The notes: generated from the letters alone by a model not told the origin. Numbered from the stretch's first letter, positions 1-9,933 are shown. The stretch is 64,000 nucleotides of DNA from Sphingomonadales bacterium (GCA_025351405.1 JANXVZ010000023.1:1-64000), one strand, 5' to 3'. Program-made: numbers and translations.

Positions 1-98
1 CCGGCGCGCGCCGGCATGACCCGCGTCCACCGACAGAGCACCCTTCTACCCCATCCCAAAACCCGCTATCCCCCATTCCAGCAGGGGACGAAAACCAT

Positions 99-1661
99 AT
101 GGCGGACAGTATCTTCATCGGACAGGGCGAGCAGCACCCGCAGGCGCTGGTGCTCAAGCGCGCCAACCGCCATGGGCTGATCGCCGGCGCCACCGGCACC
201 GGCAAGACGGTGACGCTGCAGACGCTGGCAGAAGGCTTCAGCCGCGAGGGCGTGCCGGTATTCCTGTCCGACGTGAAGGGCGATATCGCCGGCATGGCGA
301 TGCCGGGCAGCGAGGCCGCCGGCTGGACCGGCAAGCGCGCCGCCGAAATCGGCATGACCGGCTATGGCTATGATGCCAATCCGGTGGTGTTCTGGGATGT
401 CTTCGGCGAGCAGGGCCATCCCGTCCGCACCACCATTTCCGAAATGGGGCCGCTGCTGCTCGCCCGGTTGATGGACCTCAACGACGTCCAGGAGGGCGTT
501 CTTGCCGTCGCCTTCCGCTACGCCGACGACCTTGGGCTGTTGCTGCTCGACCTCAAGGATCTGCAGGCGATGCTGACCTTTTGCGCCGACAATGCCGCAG
601 AACTGACCACCAGATACGGCAATGTCACCAAGGCCACCATCGGCACCATCCAGCGCCAGTTGCTGCAGCTCGAATCGCAGGGCGCCGCCAATTTCTTCGG
701 CGAGCCGGCGCTCGAGATCATGGACTTCATCCGCACCGACGATAACGGCCGCGGCCAGGTCAATATTCTTGCCGCCGACAAGCTGATGCAGTCGCCCCGG
801 CTTTACGCCACTTTCCTGCTGTGGATGCTGTCGGAACTTTACGGCACCCTCCCCGAAATCGGCGATCCGGACAAACCGCGGCTGGTGTTCTTTTTCGACG
901 AAGCCCATCTGCTGTTCGATGAAGCGCCCAAGGCACTCCTCGACAAGATCGAACAGGTGGTGCGCCTCGTCCGCTCCAAGGGGGTTGGTGTCTATTTCAT
1001 CAGCCAGAACCCGATCGACATCCCCGAAACCGTCGCGGGCCAGCTCGGCAATCGTGTCCAGCACGCGCTGCGCGCCTTCACGCCGCGTGACCAGCAGGCG
1101 GTCAAATCGGCGGCACAGACCTTCCGCGCCAACCCGGGGGTCGATGTCGAGACCGCGATCACCCAGTTGAAGGTCGGCGAGGCGCTGGTCTCGCTGCTCC
1201 AGCCCGATGGCGCCCCCAGCCCCGTCGAGCGCACGTTGATCGCGCCGCCGCGTTCCAGGGTCGGCCCGATTACCCAGGACGAGCGTGACGGCGTCACCGA
1301 CGAATCACCCTTTTCCGGCAAGTACACCGAACCCGTCGATCGCGAATCGGCGTATGAAAAACTGAACGCCCGCGCCCTCGCCAGCACGGCAGCCGCAGCA
1401 GCGACACAGGCCGAGATCGAGGCGCAAAAGGCCGCGACCCTGCAGGCCAAGCTCGATGCGGCGGCGGCGGCGACGGCGGCGAAGGAAGCCGCAGCGACGG
1501 CGCGCGCCGCAGCCGCCGCCCAGCGCGCCCAGCCGATGAGCTTTGCCGAAAAGCTGATCCAGTCGGCAGCGCGGTCGGCAACGACATCGTTGACGCGGCA
1601 GGTCGCCAACAAGCTGGGCGGGCAATTGCTGCGCGGCATCCTCGGCGGGCTGCTGAAGTAG
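99..1661 (+). CDS. HerA/YjgR-like ATPase (DUF853 family)
   Basis: P-loop ATPase of the YjgR/DUF853 branch of the HerA-FtsK superfamily, 520 aa. The Walker A motif GATGTGKT lies at about residues 30-37 and a Walker B-like [10 protein letters not shown] at about 265-274. The C-terminal quarter (about 425-480) is Ala/Glu/Lys-rich low complexity, probably helical. The start is the ATG at 99, preceded by an AGGGGA ribosome site at 83-88. Family members resemble DNA-translocating helicases, but their cellular role is not well established; no NurA-like nuclease is adjacent, so I infer no specific DNA-repair partner. It stands alone on the plus strand and converges with the minus-strand block that ends at 1681. 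Family assignment is confident; function is not. Confidence 0.9.
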   Translation: MADSIFIGQGEQHPQALVLKRANRHGLIAGATGTGKTVTLQTLAEGFSREGVPVFLSDVKGDIAGMAMPGSEAAGWTGKRAAEIGMTGYGYDANPVVFWDVFGEQGHPVRTTISEMGPLLLARLMDLNDVQEGVLAVAFRYADDLGLLLLDLKDLQAMLTFCADNAAELTTRYGNVTKATIGTIQRQLLQLESQGAANFFGEPALEIMDFIRTDDNGRGQVNILAADKLMQSPRLYATFLLWMLSELYGTLPEIGDPDKPRLVFFFDEAHLLFDEAPKALLDKIEQVVRLVRSKGVGVYFISQNPIDIPETVAGQLGNRVQHALRAFTPRDQQAVKSAAQTFRANPGVDVETAITQLKVGEALVSLLQPDGAPSPVERTLIAPPRSRVGPITQDERDGVTDESPFSGKYTEPVDRESAYEKLNARALASTAAAAATQAEIEAQKAATLQAKLDAAAAATAAKEAAATARAAAAAQRAQPMSFAEKLIQSAARSATTSLTRQVANKLGGQLLRGILGGLLK

Positions 1662-1680
1662 CGCGCCCGCCGCAGCACGA

Positions 1681-2406
1681 TCAGCCGGGAAAGGTTTCCC
1701 AGAACGGCCGGTTGGTGTGGTAGACGGAGGCGATATCGGCGCCCATCATCTCCTCGACGGTCATGATCGTCGTGCTTGGATCAAGCTTCAGGTCGAACAT
1801 GTCATTGACGATCTTCTTGCCCTCGGCAGTATCGAAGACCGGCAGGCAGGCGCCGACAACCTGGCCTTGCCCCACATGGAGGCCGACATGGTAAAGCGGG
1901 TTGCCATCGGCCTCCACCTTGGCGCGGCGGCCAAAATAGACCATGGCGCCCAGCGGCATCGGATTGGCGGCGGAATACTGGCTGCGGTTGGCGCCGTTCT
2001 GGCCGACGCCATCCCACAGGATCGCCTTGACCTCGGCGGCCTCGGCCTGCCCCGGTCGCCCCGGACCACCCGAAGCGGCGTTGAGCCGTGCGACATAGCC
2101 ATTTTGTTGCACGCCCGTGATGGCGCCGGCGATGATCGCCCACATCACCACCGAGGTGTAGCAATTGACCGCGATGGACCAATCGTAAATCCCGGCGCGG
2201 GCTTTTTCGAGACCGCTGCGGCTTGGCTCCCAATGGCAGCGGCCAACCGCTGACAGCGCGACGAGGCAGGTGTTGCGCGTCACCTGGTCGCCGATCGCGG
2301 CGGCATTGGGGGCGGCGTTGATGACGAGCGCGCCGGCTCGCAGCGGGTTGTAAAGCTGCTGGGCGGTCTGGACGGTCGGCGTCAGCAGCGGCGGCAGGAC
2401 TTCCAT
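1681..2406 (-). CDS. Hypothetical protein, possible cysteine-peptidase-like fold
   Basis: I do not recognise this 241-aa protein. It has no clear signal peptide. A hydrophobic segment around residues 78-98 carries an NCYTS motif (Cys82), and a later block reads LYHVGLHVGQG (His173 and His177). A Cys at the start of a helix followed about 90 residues later by a His on a beta strand recalls NlpC/P60 or papain-like enzymes, but this is inference from two motifs. It is the last gene of the minus-strand run after the DUF3035 lipoprotein, separated from it by 66 bp. Its ribosome site is weak, so the start is uncertain. Confidence 0.7.
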   Translation of the reverse strand: MEVLPPLLTPTVQTAQQLYNPLRAGALVINAAPNAAAIGDQVTRNTCLVALSAVGRCHWEPSRSGLEKARAGIYDWSIAVNCYTSVVMWAIIAGAITGVQQNGYVARLNAASGGPGRPGQAEAAEVKAILWDGVGQNGANRSQYSAANPMPLGAMVYFGRRAKVEADGNPLYHVGLHVGQGQVVGACLPVFDTAEGKKIVNDMFDLKLDPSTTIMTVEEMMGADIASVYHTNRPFWETFPG

Positions 2407-2472
2407 GGCGGGGGGTCGCTTTCAACGTTGGGCAGGACGAACACGCAAAAGCAACCAGATGGAAAGACGCCT

Positions 2473-2895
2473 TCAGCCGGGAATCGTCACCGCAGCCGTC
2501 TGGGCGTTGCGCGTGCCAACGGGAGCGCCGAGCAATTCGCGGACGAATGCGCCCTTGTTGACCGTCGAGGTCTTGGGGTCGCCGGCGTTGGAGCGGATGG
2601 CGGGATCGGTATTGCCGGCCCCGGCCTTGTCGAGCAACTGCTGTTCAGCCGGCGATTTCGGCGGCAACTGGGTGCCGGAGCCGAACAGCGCCTGGATGGC
2701 GGTCGACTGGCCATCCTCGGTGATGGCGCGCGGCTCGCCGGGACGCGGCGGTGTCAGGTTGAAATCGGACGGCACGATCAGCGGCGCGGCACGGCTGATC
2801 GCCAGTTCATCGGGGCCATTGCGGCCGGCAAGGCCGGTCTTGCCACAGGCAGTGAGGGCCAATGTGCCCGCCAGAAGAATCCAGACCTTACGCAT
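2473..2895 (-). CDS. DUF3035 lipoprotein (BamF-like)
   Basis: Small outer-membrane lipoprotein precursor, 140 aa. The N-terminus has a short basic segment, a hydrophobic core and a lipobox LTAC with the lipidated Cys at residue 17. The remainder is Pro-rich and probably extended, with the motif IVPSDFNLTPPRPG typical of DUF3035. Related alphaproteobacterial proteins have been described as BamF, an accessory lipoprotein of the beta-barrel assembly machine; that role is transferred by family. It begins only 6 bp after the lspA stop, so the signal peptidase that would process it is co-transcribed with it. Confidence 0.85.
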   Translation of the reverse strand: MRKVWILLAGTLALTACGKTGLAGRNGPDELAISRAAPLIVPSDFNLTPPRPGEPRAITEDGQSTAIQALFGSGTQLPPKSPAEQQLLDKAGAGNTDPAIRSNAGDPKTSTVNKGAFVRELLGAPVGTRNAQTAAVTIPG

Positions 2896-2901
2896 ACTCG
2901 T

Positions 2902-3366
2902 TCATCCTTTCGGCGCCAGCAGCGCCCGTGTCAGCAGCAATAGCACACCCAGCGTGATCGCCGCATCCGCGACGTTGAACACCCAGAAACTCCGCTCGTG
3001 CCAGAACAGGTGGAGGAAATCGACGACATAACCGAACCGCACCCTGTCGACGATATTGCCCAGCGCGCCGCCGAGCACCAGCCCCAGCGCCATGACATCG
3101 TACCGCTGGCGTTCACGGGTGATCCACACCGCGACGACCGCTGCAATGGCGGCGGTGGCGATGACGAGGAACCAGCGCCCCATCGGCGTGCCGGCGGGGA
3201 ACAGCCCCATCGAAACGCCGACATTGCCGACAAAGGTCAGCCGGAAGAACGGCAGCACGTCGATGAAGCCGCGTTCGGGCAGGTGGATGACGTGCAGCAC
3301 CCAGTATTTGACGAGCTGGTCGATGGCGAAGACCAGCGCCGCGATGATGTAGCCGAGGCGCTTCAC
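2902..3366 (-). CDS. lspA: Lipoprotein signal peptidase (signal peptidase II)
   Basis: Inner-membrane aspartic peptidase that removes signal peptides from prolipoproteins after lipidation. The 154-aa length and four hydrophobic segments match the family. The conserved blocks GNIVDRVRFGYVVDF and FNVADAAITLG contain the expected catalytic aspartates, Asp116 and Asp134. It lies 36 bp downstream of ileS and directly upstream of the DUF3035 lipoprotein. The ileS-lspA order is conserved in many bacteria. Confidence 0.97.
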   Translation of the reverse strand: MKRLGYIIAALVFAIDQLVKYWVLHVIHLPERGFIDVLPFFRLTFVGNVGVSMGLFPAGTPMGRWFLVIATAAIAAVVAVWITRERQRYDVMALGLVLGGALGNIVDRVRFGYVVDFLHLFWHERSFWVFNVADAAITLGVLLLLTRALLAPKG

Positions 3367-3402
3367 CGTCGCTGTCCCGCAGGACGAGAGGGCAACGCCA
3401 GC

Positions 3403-6240
3403 TTAATCATTGACGACTCCGGCATTGACCACCCCGGCATCGACGACCTCGGCGCAGCGGCTGCACAGCCCGGTGTCGTCCGCAACGTCGGGCAGGTGAC
3501 GCCAGCAGCGCGCGCATTTGGCGTCGTCGACCGCGCTTACCGCCAGACCGTCATGCTCGGGTTGCGCCTTTTGCACCGTCACCCGTCCGACGATCAGCAT
3601 TTCAGCGAGATCGGTTGCGGCCAGCTCGACAAAACGGTCCTCGTCGCTGACCTGGATATCGACGCCCGCCTGGAGGAAGCTGCCGATGGTCTTGTCCCGC
3701 CGCAGCGCCTCGAGCGGCAGATAGACTTCATCGCGCAGCGCCCGCAGCCGCGAAATCCGCAATGCCAGCGCATCGTCGCGCCAGCCAAGGTCGATTTCCG
3801 GCCATTCGAGCAGATGCACGCTGCCGCCATCCGGAAAGCGCGTCGTCCACACTTCCTCAGCCGTGAACACCAGCACCGGCGCCAGCCAGCGCGTCAGCGC
3901 GTGGAACAGCGTGTCGAGCACCGTCCGATAGGCGCGGCGCTTGGGGTCGTGCGGCGCATCGCAATAGAGCGAATCCTTGCGGATATCGAAGACGAACGCC
4001 GACAAATCGTTGTTCACGAACGTCGAGATGACCGTGACATAGGTGTTGAAGTCATAGTTGCCCACGGCCCGCCGCATCTCGCCCTCGATCTCGGCGAGGC
4101 GGTGGAGCACCCAGCGTTCGAGCTCGGGCATCTGTGCCGGCGCAATGCGCTCGGCCTCGGAGAAGCCCTCCAGCGCGCCGAGCAAATAGCGGAAGGTGTT
4201 GCGCAGCTTGCGATACTGGTCGGCGACGCCGGTCAGGATCTCCTTGCCGATGCGATGGTCCTCGGTGAAATCGACCGTCAGCGCCCATAGCCGCAGGATG
4301 TCGGCGCCATATTCGCGCATCAGGTCGAGCGGATTGGTGGTGTTGCCGAGCGATTTCGACATCTTGCGGCCCGACTGGTCCATGGTGAAACCATGGGTCA
4401 GGACGGCGTTGTACGGCGCCCGGCCGCGGGTGCCGCAGCTTTCGAGCAGCGACGACTGGAACCAGCCGCGATGCTGGTCGCTGCCTTCGAGATAGAGGTC
4501 GGCCGGCCATTTCAGGTCGGGCCATTTCCCCGATTCGAGGACAAAGGCATGGGTGCAGCCGCTGTCGAACCAGACGTCGAGAATGTCGGTCTGGCGTTCG
4601 TAATCGGCGAGATTGTAATCCGGCCCGAGCAGGTTCTGGGCGTTGTCTTCGCTCCAGGCATCGACGCCGTTTTCGCGCACCGCGGCGATGATGCGGGCGT
4701 TGACGGCCGGGTCGTCGAGATACTGCCCGGTGGCGCGGTTGACGAACAGTGTGATCGGCACCCCCCAGGCGCGCTGGCGGCTGATCACCCAGTCCGGCCG
4801 GCCCTCGACCATGGAGCCCAAACGGTTGCGGCCCTTTTCGGGGATGAAGCGAGTGGCGGCGATGGCGGCGATGGCGGTTTCGCGCAGCGTGCTCCCGGCT
4901 CCCCCGGCGGGAGAGGGGAGCGGGGTATCCATCGGGATGAACCATTGCGGCGTGCAACGGAAAATCACCTTCTTTTTCGACCGCCACGAATGCGGATAGC
5001 TGTGCTGGTAATCCGCCGTCGCCGCCAGCAATGCCCCCGCCGCACGCAGGTCGGAGCAGATCGGGCCCTCGGGGGCATTGAGCTTCGGGTTGATGACGCT
5101 CATCGCCTCGCCGCCCAGCCAAGCCCAGTCGGCGCGATAGCGGCCATCGCCTTCGACCACGAACACCGGCTCGATGCCGTGCGCCTTGCACAGCAGGAAA
5201 TCGTCCTCGCCATGATCGGGCGCCATGTGGACGAGGCCGGTGCCGGTGTCGGTAGTGACGAAATCGCCGGGCAGGAACGGGCGCGGTCGGGCGAAGAAGC
5301 CGCCGAGGCGGTGCATCGGGTGGCGGGCGATGGTGCCGGCGAGGTCGGAGCCGATCACTTGCTTGAGCGGCACCAGTTCACTTCCCAATCGCAATCCTGC
5401 CGACCCGATTAGTTCCACAGCTACAAGATACTGTCGACCATCGTCCTCACGCTTACGACACAGTCGATAATCGACCTCCGGCCCATATGCCAAAGCCTGG
5501 TTGACCGGGATCGTCCACGGCGTCGTCGTCCAGATTACCGCATGCGCGCCGACCAGTTCCGCAATCGGCGACTCCGTGATCTGGAACGCCACGTCGATCT
5601 GCGTCGAGACGATGTCCTCATATTCGACCTCGGCGTCGGCCAGCGCGGTCTTCTCCACCGGCGACCACATCACCGGCTTGGCGCCGCGATAGATCTGCCC
5701 CGACGCGGCGAACTTGAGCAATTCCGTGACGATCGTCGCTTCGGCGGCGAAATCCATCGTCAAATACGGATGGTCCCAGTCACCGTTGATGCCGAGCCGC
5801 TTCAGCTGCTCACGCTGCACATCGACCCAGCTTTGCGCATAGGCGCGGCATTCGGCGCGGAATTCGACCGCCGGCACCTCGTCCTTGTTTCGCTTCTGGG
5901 CGCGATATTTCTCCTCGACCTTCCATTCGATGGGGAGGCCATGGCAATCCCAGCCTGGCACATAGGGCGCATCCTTGCCGAGCAGGGTCTGCGTCCGGCA
6001 GACCATGTCCTTGAGAATATGGTTGAGCGCATGGCCGATGTGCATGTCGCCATTGGCATAGGGCGGGCCATCGTGGAGGATGAACTTTTCGCGGCCCTTG
6101 CGGCTCTCGCGCAGCCGCTCATACAGGCCATCGCCCAGCCATTTCGCCAGGATGACCGGCTCCTTTTCCGGCAGCCCGGCTTTCATCGGGAAATCGGTCT
6201 TCGGCAGGAAGACGGTGCTGCGATAATCGGGAAGGGTCAT
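3403..6240 (-). CDS. ileS: Isoleucyl-tRNA synthetase
   Basis: Class I aminoacyl-tRNA synthetase charging tRNA-Ile in the cytoplasm, 945 aa, normal length for the bacterial form. The HIGH signature (MHIGHALNH) is near residue 66 and KMSKS (RKMSKSLGN) near 627. A C-terminal zinc-binding pair CARC...CSRC lies near 906-927. Between a conserved FIPMDTP block and STLRE (about residues 437-447) there is a short Pro/Ala/Gly insertion whose DNA (about 4893-4925) is a C/G-rich palindrome, so a small repeat element seems to have been absorbed in frame. It sits between ribF (35 bp upstream) and lspA, in a co-directional minus-strand run. Confidence 0.98.
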   Translation of the reverse strand: MTLPDYRSTVFLPKTDFPMKAGLPEKEPVILAKWLGDGLYERLRESRKGREKFILHDGPPYANGDMHIGHALNHILKDMVCRTQTLLGKDAPYVPGWDCHGLPIEWKVEEKYRAQKRNKDEVPAVEFRAECRAYAQSWVDVQREQLKRLGINGDWDHPYLTMDFAAEATIVTELLKFAASGQIYRGAKPVMWSPVEKTALADAEVEYEDIVSTQIDVAFQITESPIAELVGAHAVIWTTTPWTIPVNQALAYGPEVDYRLCRKREDDGRQYLVAVELIGSAGLRLGSELVPLKQVIGSDLAGTIARHPMHRLGGFFARPRPFLPGDFVTTDTGTGLVHMAPDHGEDDFLLCKAHGIEPVFVVEGDGRYRADWAWLGGEAMSVINPKLNAPEGPICSDLRAAGALLAATADYQHSYPHSWRSKKKVIFRCTPQWFIPMDTPLPSPAGGAGSTLRETAIAAIAATRFIPEKGRNRLGSMVEGRPDWVISRQRAWGVPITLFVNRATGQYLDDPAVNARIIAAVRENGVDAWSEDNAQNLLGPDYNLADYERQTDILDVWFDSGCTHAFVLESGKWPDLKWPADLYLEGSDQHRGWFQSSLLESCGTRGRAPYNAVLTHGFTMDQSGRKMSKSLGNTTNPLDLMREYGADILRLWALTVDFTEDHRIGKEILTGVADQYRKLRNTFRYLLGALEGFSEAERIAPAQMPELERWVLHRLAEIEGEMRRAVGNYDFNTYVTVISTFVNNDLSAFVFDIRKDSLYCDAPHDPKRRAYRTVLDTLFHALTRWLAPVLVFTAEEVWTTRFPDGGSVHLLEWPEIDLGWRDDALALRISRLRALRDEVYLPLEALRRDKTIGSFLQAGVDIQVSDEDRFVELAATDLAEMLIVGRVTVQKAQPEHDGLAVSAVDDAKCARCWRHLPDVADDTGLCSRCAEVVDAGVVNAGVVND

Positions 6241-6275
6241 GGTCCGCTGCGTCTAGAGGACGGAGACGCCCTTTT

Positions 6276-7232
6276 CTACCCCTGACTGCCGTGTGCGGCC
6301 GGCGGCACGCGCGCCAGCACCGCCCGCGCCGCCGCCGCATCCGTGGCAATCTGTGTCTTCAGCGCCTCGAGCCCGTCCAGCTTCAGCTCCGGCCGCAGAT
6401 AAGCCACCAGCTCGACCTCGATGACCTTGCCGTAAAGGTCGCCCTGCCAATCCATCAACCAGGTTTCGAGCAATTCCACCGGCGGCTCGATCATCGGCCG
6501 GATGCCGAGGTTGGCGACCCCGGCAACGCGCTTGCCGCCGGGCAGCCGTACCATCACCGCATAGACGCCATAGGCCGGGCGCTGGTAATCGCCGAGGCGC
6601 AGGTTGGCGGTGGGGAACCCCAGGGTCCGGCCCAGCTTGGCACCGTGTTCGACGACGCCGCGGATGGTGAAGGGCCGGGTCAACAGCGCCGCGGCAGCTT
6701 GCGGGTCGGCCTCGCGCAGCGCGGTGCGGATACGGCTCGACGAGATGATGCCCCCGGCGTCGCAGACCGGCGCCACCACTTCGGCGGTAAAGCCGTGGTG
6801 TTGTCCCAGCGTCGCCAATGCCGCCGCATCGCCGCTGCGGTCCTTGCCGAAGGTGAAATCGCCGCCGGTGACGACGCCGCACACCCCCAGCCGCCGCACC
6901 AGCCAGTTGGTGACGAATTCCTCCGCCGTCAGCGCCGCCAGCGCCGTGTCGAAGGGGATCATCACTGTCGCATCGATGCCAAAGGCGGCCAGCAGGTCGG
7001 CGCGCTGCGCCACGCCGGTTAGCGCGAACGGCGGCAGGTCGGGGCGGAACAACCGTGCCGGGTGAGGATCGAAGCTGACCACCAGCGCGGGGACGCCGCG
7101 TTGCCGCGCCAACGAAAGGGCGCGCGCCACGACAGCCTGGTGGCCAAGGTGAAAGCCATCGAAATTGCCCAGCGCCGCGACGCCGCCGCGGCAGGGTTCG
7201 GGCACGATCGCGCCGCCTGAAATTCGCTCCAT
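6276..7232 (-). CDS. ribF: Bifunctional riboflavin kinase / FAD synthetase
   Basis: Converts riboflavin to FMN and then FAD, 318 aa from the ATG at 7232. The adenylyltransferase domain is N-terminal with ALGNFDGFHLGHQAVV near residues 20-36. The riboflavin-kinase domain is C-terminal, with TIRGVVEHGAKLGRTLGFPTANL. The frame is open a further 12 codons upstream, but that extension is not conserved in character and I prefer 7232. It lies 42 bp after the dipeptidase gene and 35 bp before ileS, in the same order as in many proteobacteria (ribF-ileS-lspA). Confidence 0.96.
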   Translation of the reverse strand: MERISGGAIVPEPCRGGVAALGNFDGFHLGHQAVVARALSLARQRGVPALVVSFDPHPARLFRPDLPPFALTGVAQRADLLAAFGIDATVMIPFDTALAALTAEEFVTNWLVRRLGVCGVVTGGDFTFGKDRSGDAAALATLGQHHGFTAEVVAPVCDAGGIISSSRIRTALREADPQAAAALLTRPFTIRGVVEHGAKLGRTLGFPTANLRLGDYQRPAYGVYAVMVRLPGGKRVAGVANLGIRPMIEPPVELLETWLMDWQGDLYGKVIEVELVAYLRPELKLDGLEALKTQIATDAAAARAVLARVPPAAHGSQG

Positions 7233-7274
7233 GCCGTTGGCTCTAGCGGGCGGCCGGCACTGCGCCAAGCGGCA

Positions 7275-8516
7275 TCACGGCGCAGGGACCGCTGGAGGCG
7301 CGGGGGCGGGAGCGGGGGCGGGAGCGGGGGCGGCCACCGCCTGGGGCACCAGCCCGGCGCCGATGATGCGCGCCGCATTGCCGCCCATCACCTTGCCGAT
7401 CTCGGTTTCGTTGAGCCCGGCATCGATCAACGCCTGGGTAACCGCCGAAAGATGCGCGGTGTCGAAGCCGGTGGTGACCGTTCCATCGAAATCCGACCCC
7501 AGACCGACATGGTCGATGCCGATGACATGGCGGACGTGGAGGATGGCATTGGCGGTTGCCCGGGGCGTTGGCGCGCACACCGCGGCATCCCAATAGCCGA
7601 TGCCGATCATGCCGCCGTTTGCCGCCAGGGCGCGCAACTGGTCGTCGCCGAGGTTGCGCGGTGTGTTGCACGTCGCCTTGACGCCGCCGTGGCTGATGAC
7701 GACCGGGCGGGTGGCGACGCGGAGCACATCGGCGACGGTGGCGGCGCTGGCATGGGCGAGATCGATGATCATGCCCTTGCGTTCCGCCGCGCGCACCACC
7801 TGCAACCCGAACGGCGTCAGCCCGCCCTTGTGGACGCCGTGCATCGATCCGCCGAGTTCATTGTCGAAAAAGTGCACGAGGCCGATCATGCGGAAGCCGG
7901 CGTCGTACAGCCGGTCGAGGTTGGAGAGTTTGCCCTCCAGATTGTGCGCGCCTTCGACCGATAGCAGCGCGCCGACTGTGCGGCCGCCGGCACCGCGCTC
8001 CGCCAGCAGCCGCGCCAGGTCAGCCGAAGTGCGGACGATACGCAGGCTGCCGAGCGAAGCGCGTTCGGCCCGGCGCAGCTTTTCAGCGTGCCACAGCGAC
8101 CGTTCGAGCAGGGAATTTTCCCAAAGCCCCCAGGTCCGCACCGGTTGCAACTGGCCGATGGCAAGCAGCGTGATGTTGTCGGTATCGCCGCTGTTGCTGG
8201 AATAATTCTGGTTGCGCGGCGTCTTGGTGACGCTGGAAAACACCTGCAGCGCGACATTGCCCCCCTGGAGCCGCGGCAGGTCGATATGGCCATAGCCCGA
8301 CGCCTGGTCGACGGCGCGTTTCCACAAAAGCGTATCGCCATGAAGGTCGATGATGGTGAGTTTCTGGTGGAGTTCGAGCGCTCGCCCCGATATCGGCCAG
8401 ATGCCATCGCCGGCGATGCGGTTCATGCGGCGATCGACGATTCCGGGCACCAGCGCAAAGAACAGGCCGGCAGCGACGAGCAGAAAGACGAGCGATCCGA
8501 ACAGCAGTTTGCGCAT
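7275..8516 (-). CDS. Membrane-anchored dipeptidase (peptidase M19)
   Basis: Renal-dipeptidase-family zinc peptidase, 413 aa. An N-terminal hydrophobic anchor (about residues 4-25) suggests an inner-membrane or periplasmic enzyme. Metal-site motifs of M19 are present: IIDLHGDTLLW near residue 55 and DHVGLGSDFDG near 340. The C-terminus ends in an unusual Pro-Ala run encoded by a GGGGGC-GGGAGC hexamer repeat near 7300-7330. Its ATG overlaps the folA stop as TGATG, so translation is probably coupled to folA. The longer open frame up to 8810 overlaps folA and is not used. Confidence 0.92.
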   Translation of the reverse strand: MRKLLFGSLVFLLVAAGLFFALVPGIVDRRMNRIAGDGIWPISGRALELHQKLTIIDLHGDTLLWKRAVDQASGYGHIDLPRLQGGNVALQVFSSVTKTPRNQNYSSNSGDTDNITLLAIGQLQPVRTWGLWENSLLERSLWHAEKLRRAERASLGSLRIVRTSADLARLLAERGAGGRTVGALLSVEGAHNLEGKLSNLDRLYDAGFRMIGLVHFFDNELGGSMHGVHKGGLTPFGLQVVRAAERKGMIIDLAHASAATVADVLRVATRPVVISHGGVKATCNTPRNLGDDQLRALAANGGMIGIGYWDAAVCAPTPRATANAILHVRHVIGIDHVGLGSDFDGTVTTGFDTAHLSAVTQALIDAGLNETEIGKVMGGNAARIIGAGLVPQAVAAPAPAPAPAPAPPAVPAP

Positions 8517-9013
8517 CAGCGGCGCTCCAGCGTGACAAAGGCATAGGCGGGCTGGTCGCCCTCGGCGGGATGTTCGACGCGGGCGGTTTCGCGCCATCGG
8601 ACCCGGTCGAAGCCCGGCAGCACGGTATCGCCCTCGGGGCTTGCATGGACCTCTGTCAGTTCGACGCGGGTCGCACTGGGCCTTGCCTCGGCATAGATTT
8701 GCGCACCGCCGATGACCATGATGCCATCGGCGCGGGCGCGCGGGTCGAGCCCGGCGGCGGCCACGGCTTCGGCGAGGTTGGCGACGACGCTGACACCCGC
8801 ATGCTGCCACGCCGGGTCGCGGGTGAGGACGATATTCTGGCGACCGGGCAAGGGCCTGCCGATCGATTCAAAGGTCTTGCGACCCATGATGACCGGCTTA
8901 CCGACAGTCAGGCGCTTGAAATGCTTCAGGTCGGCCGGGATGTGCCAGGGCAGCGCCCCGTTGTTGCCGATGACGCCATTGGTGGCGCGCGCCACGACGA
9001 GGACGAGATCCAT
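8516..9013 (-). CDS. folA: Dihydrofolate reductase
   Basis: NADPH-dependent reduction of dihydrofolate to tetrahydrofolate, 165 aa. It has the N-terminal IGNNGALPWHIPADLKHFK substrate block, the VIMGRKTFESIGRPLPGR cofactor loop and a C-terminal beta hairpin. Both ends overlap neighbours as TGATG: with thyA upstream and the dipeptidase downstream. This links it to ThyA, whose reaction makes the dihydrofolate that FolA recycles. Confidence 0.97.
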   Translation of the reverse strand: MDLVLVVARATNGVIGNNGALPWHIPADLKHFKRLTVGKPVIMGRKTFESIGRPLPGRQNIVLTRDPAWQHAGVSVVANLAEAVAAAGLDPRARADGIMVIGGAQIYAEARPSATRVELTEVHASPEGDTVLPGFDRVRWRETARVEHPAEGDQPAYAFVTLERR

Positions 9014-9933
9014 CAGACGGCCACCGGCGCGGCGATTGCCGGGTGCGGATCATAGCCGGTCACGGCAAAATCCGCGAAGGCATAGCTGAACATGTCATCG
9101 GGGCGGCGCAGCAGTTCGAGCTTGGGGAACGCTTTCGGCGTGCGCGACAATTGTTCCGCCACCAGGTGCGCGTGGTTGAGATAGACATGGCAATCCGCCC
9201 CCATCCAGGTGATCTGGCCCGGCTGCAAGTCGCATTGCTGCGCCAGCATCCGCACCAGCAACGCCGCTTCGAAGATATTGAAGGCAAAGCCGAGACCGAG
9301 GTCGCACGAGCGCTGGTAGAGAATGCCGGACAGGCGGTCGCCATCGACGAAAAATTGATAGGTCATGTGGCAGGGCGGCAGCGCCATGTCGTCAAGCTCG
9401 GCAACGTTCCAGCCGGTGAAGATGTGGCGGCGGCTGGCGGGGTTGTGGCGCAGGCCATCGACCAGCGCGGCGATCTGGTCGATGCCGGCGGGGTCACGCG
9501 CAAACAGACCATTGCCGGCCGGCACATAGCGCGGCCAGTGCCGCCACTGCGCGCCATAGACCGGGCCGAGGTCACCCCATCGGCCTGCAAAATCATCGTC
9601 GGCGATGATCCGCGCCTCGAAGGCATCGCGATCGATCGCCTCCCCGGTTTGGGCGCGATAATGCGCCAGCGGCCAATCGGTCCAGATGTGGACCTGCTGT
9701 TCGACCAGCCGCCGGATATTGTGATCACCGGACAGGAACCAGATCAGCTCGCGCACCGCCGGCTTCCAGAACACCCGCTTGGTCGTCAGCAGCGGGATTG
9801 TGCCGTCCGACAGGTCGAAGCGCATCGTCTCCCCGAACAGCGCGCGGGTGCCGGTGCCGGTGCGATCACGCCGTTCCGAGCCGGTGGCCCAGACGCGGCG
9901 CATCAGGTCGAGGTATTGGGCTTCGCCAGTCAT
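9013..9933 (-). CDS. thyA: Thymidylate synthase
   Basis: Methylates dUMP to dTMP using methylene-tetrahydrofolate, 306 aa. The catalytic cysteine is in LPPCHMTYQFFV, and the nucleotide-binding RSCDLGLGFAFNI block follows. The N-terminal RTGTGTRALFG is also conserved. It is the first gene of the minus-strand run and is divergent from the LuxI gene, with only 88 bp between the two starts. Its stop overlaps the folA start as TGATG. Confidence 0.98.
   Translation of the reverse strand: MTGEAQYLDLMRRVWATGSERRDRTGTGTRALFGETMRFDLSDGTIPLLTTKRVFWKPAVRELIWFLSGDHNIRRLVEQQVHIWTDWPLAHYRAQTGEAIDRDAFEARIIADDDFAGRWGDLGPVYGAQWRHWPRYVPAGNGLFARDPAGIDQIAALVDGLRHNPASRRHIFTGWNVAELDDMALPPCHMTYQFFVDGDRLSGILYQRSCDLGLGFAFNIFEAALLVRMLAQQCDLQPGQITWMGADCHVYLNHAHLVAEQLSRTPKAFPKLELLRRPDDMFSYAFADFAVTGYDPHPAIAAPVAV

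Noticed and set aside
1-14. CCGGCGCGCGCCGG palindrome at the window edge
   Set aside because: Simple GC palindrome at a cut edge; no context to interpret it.
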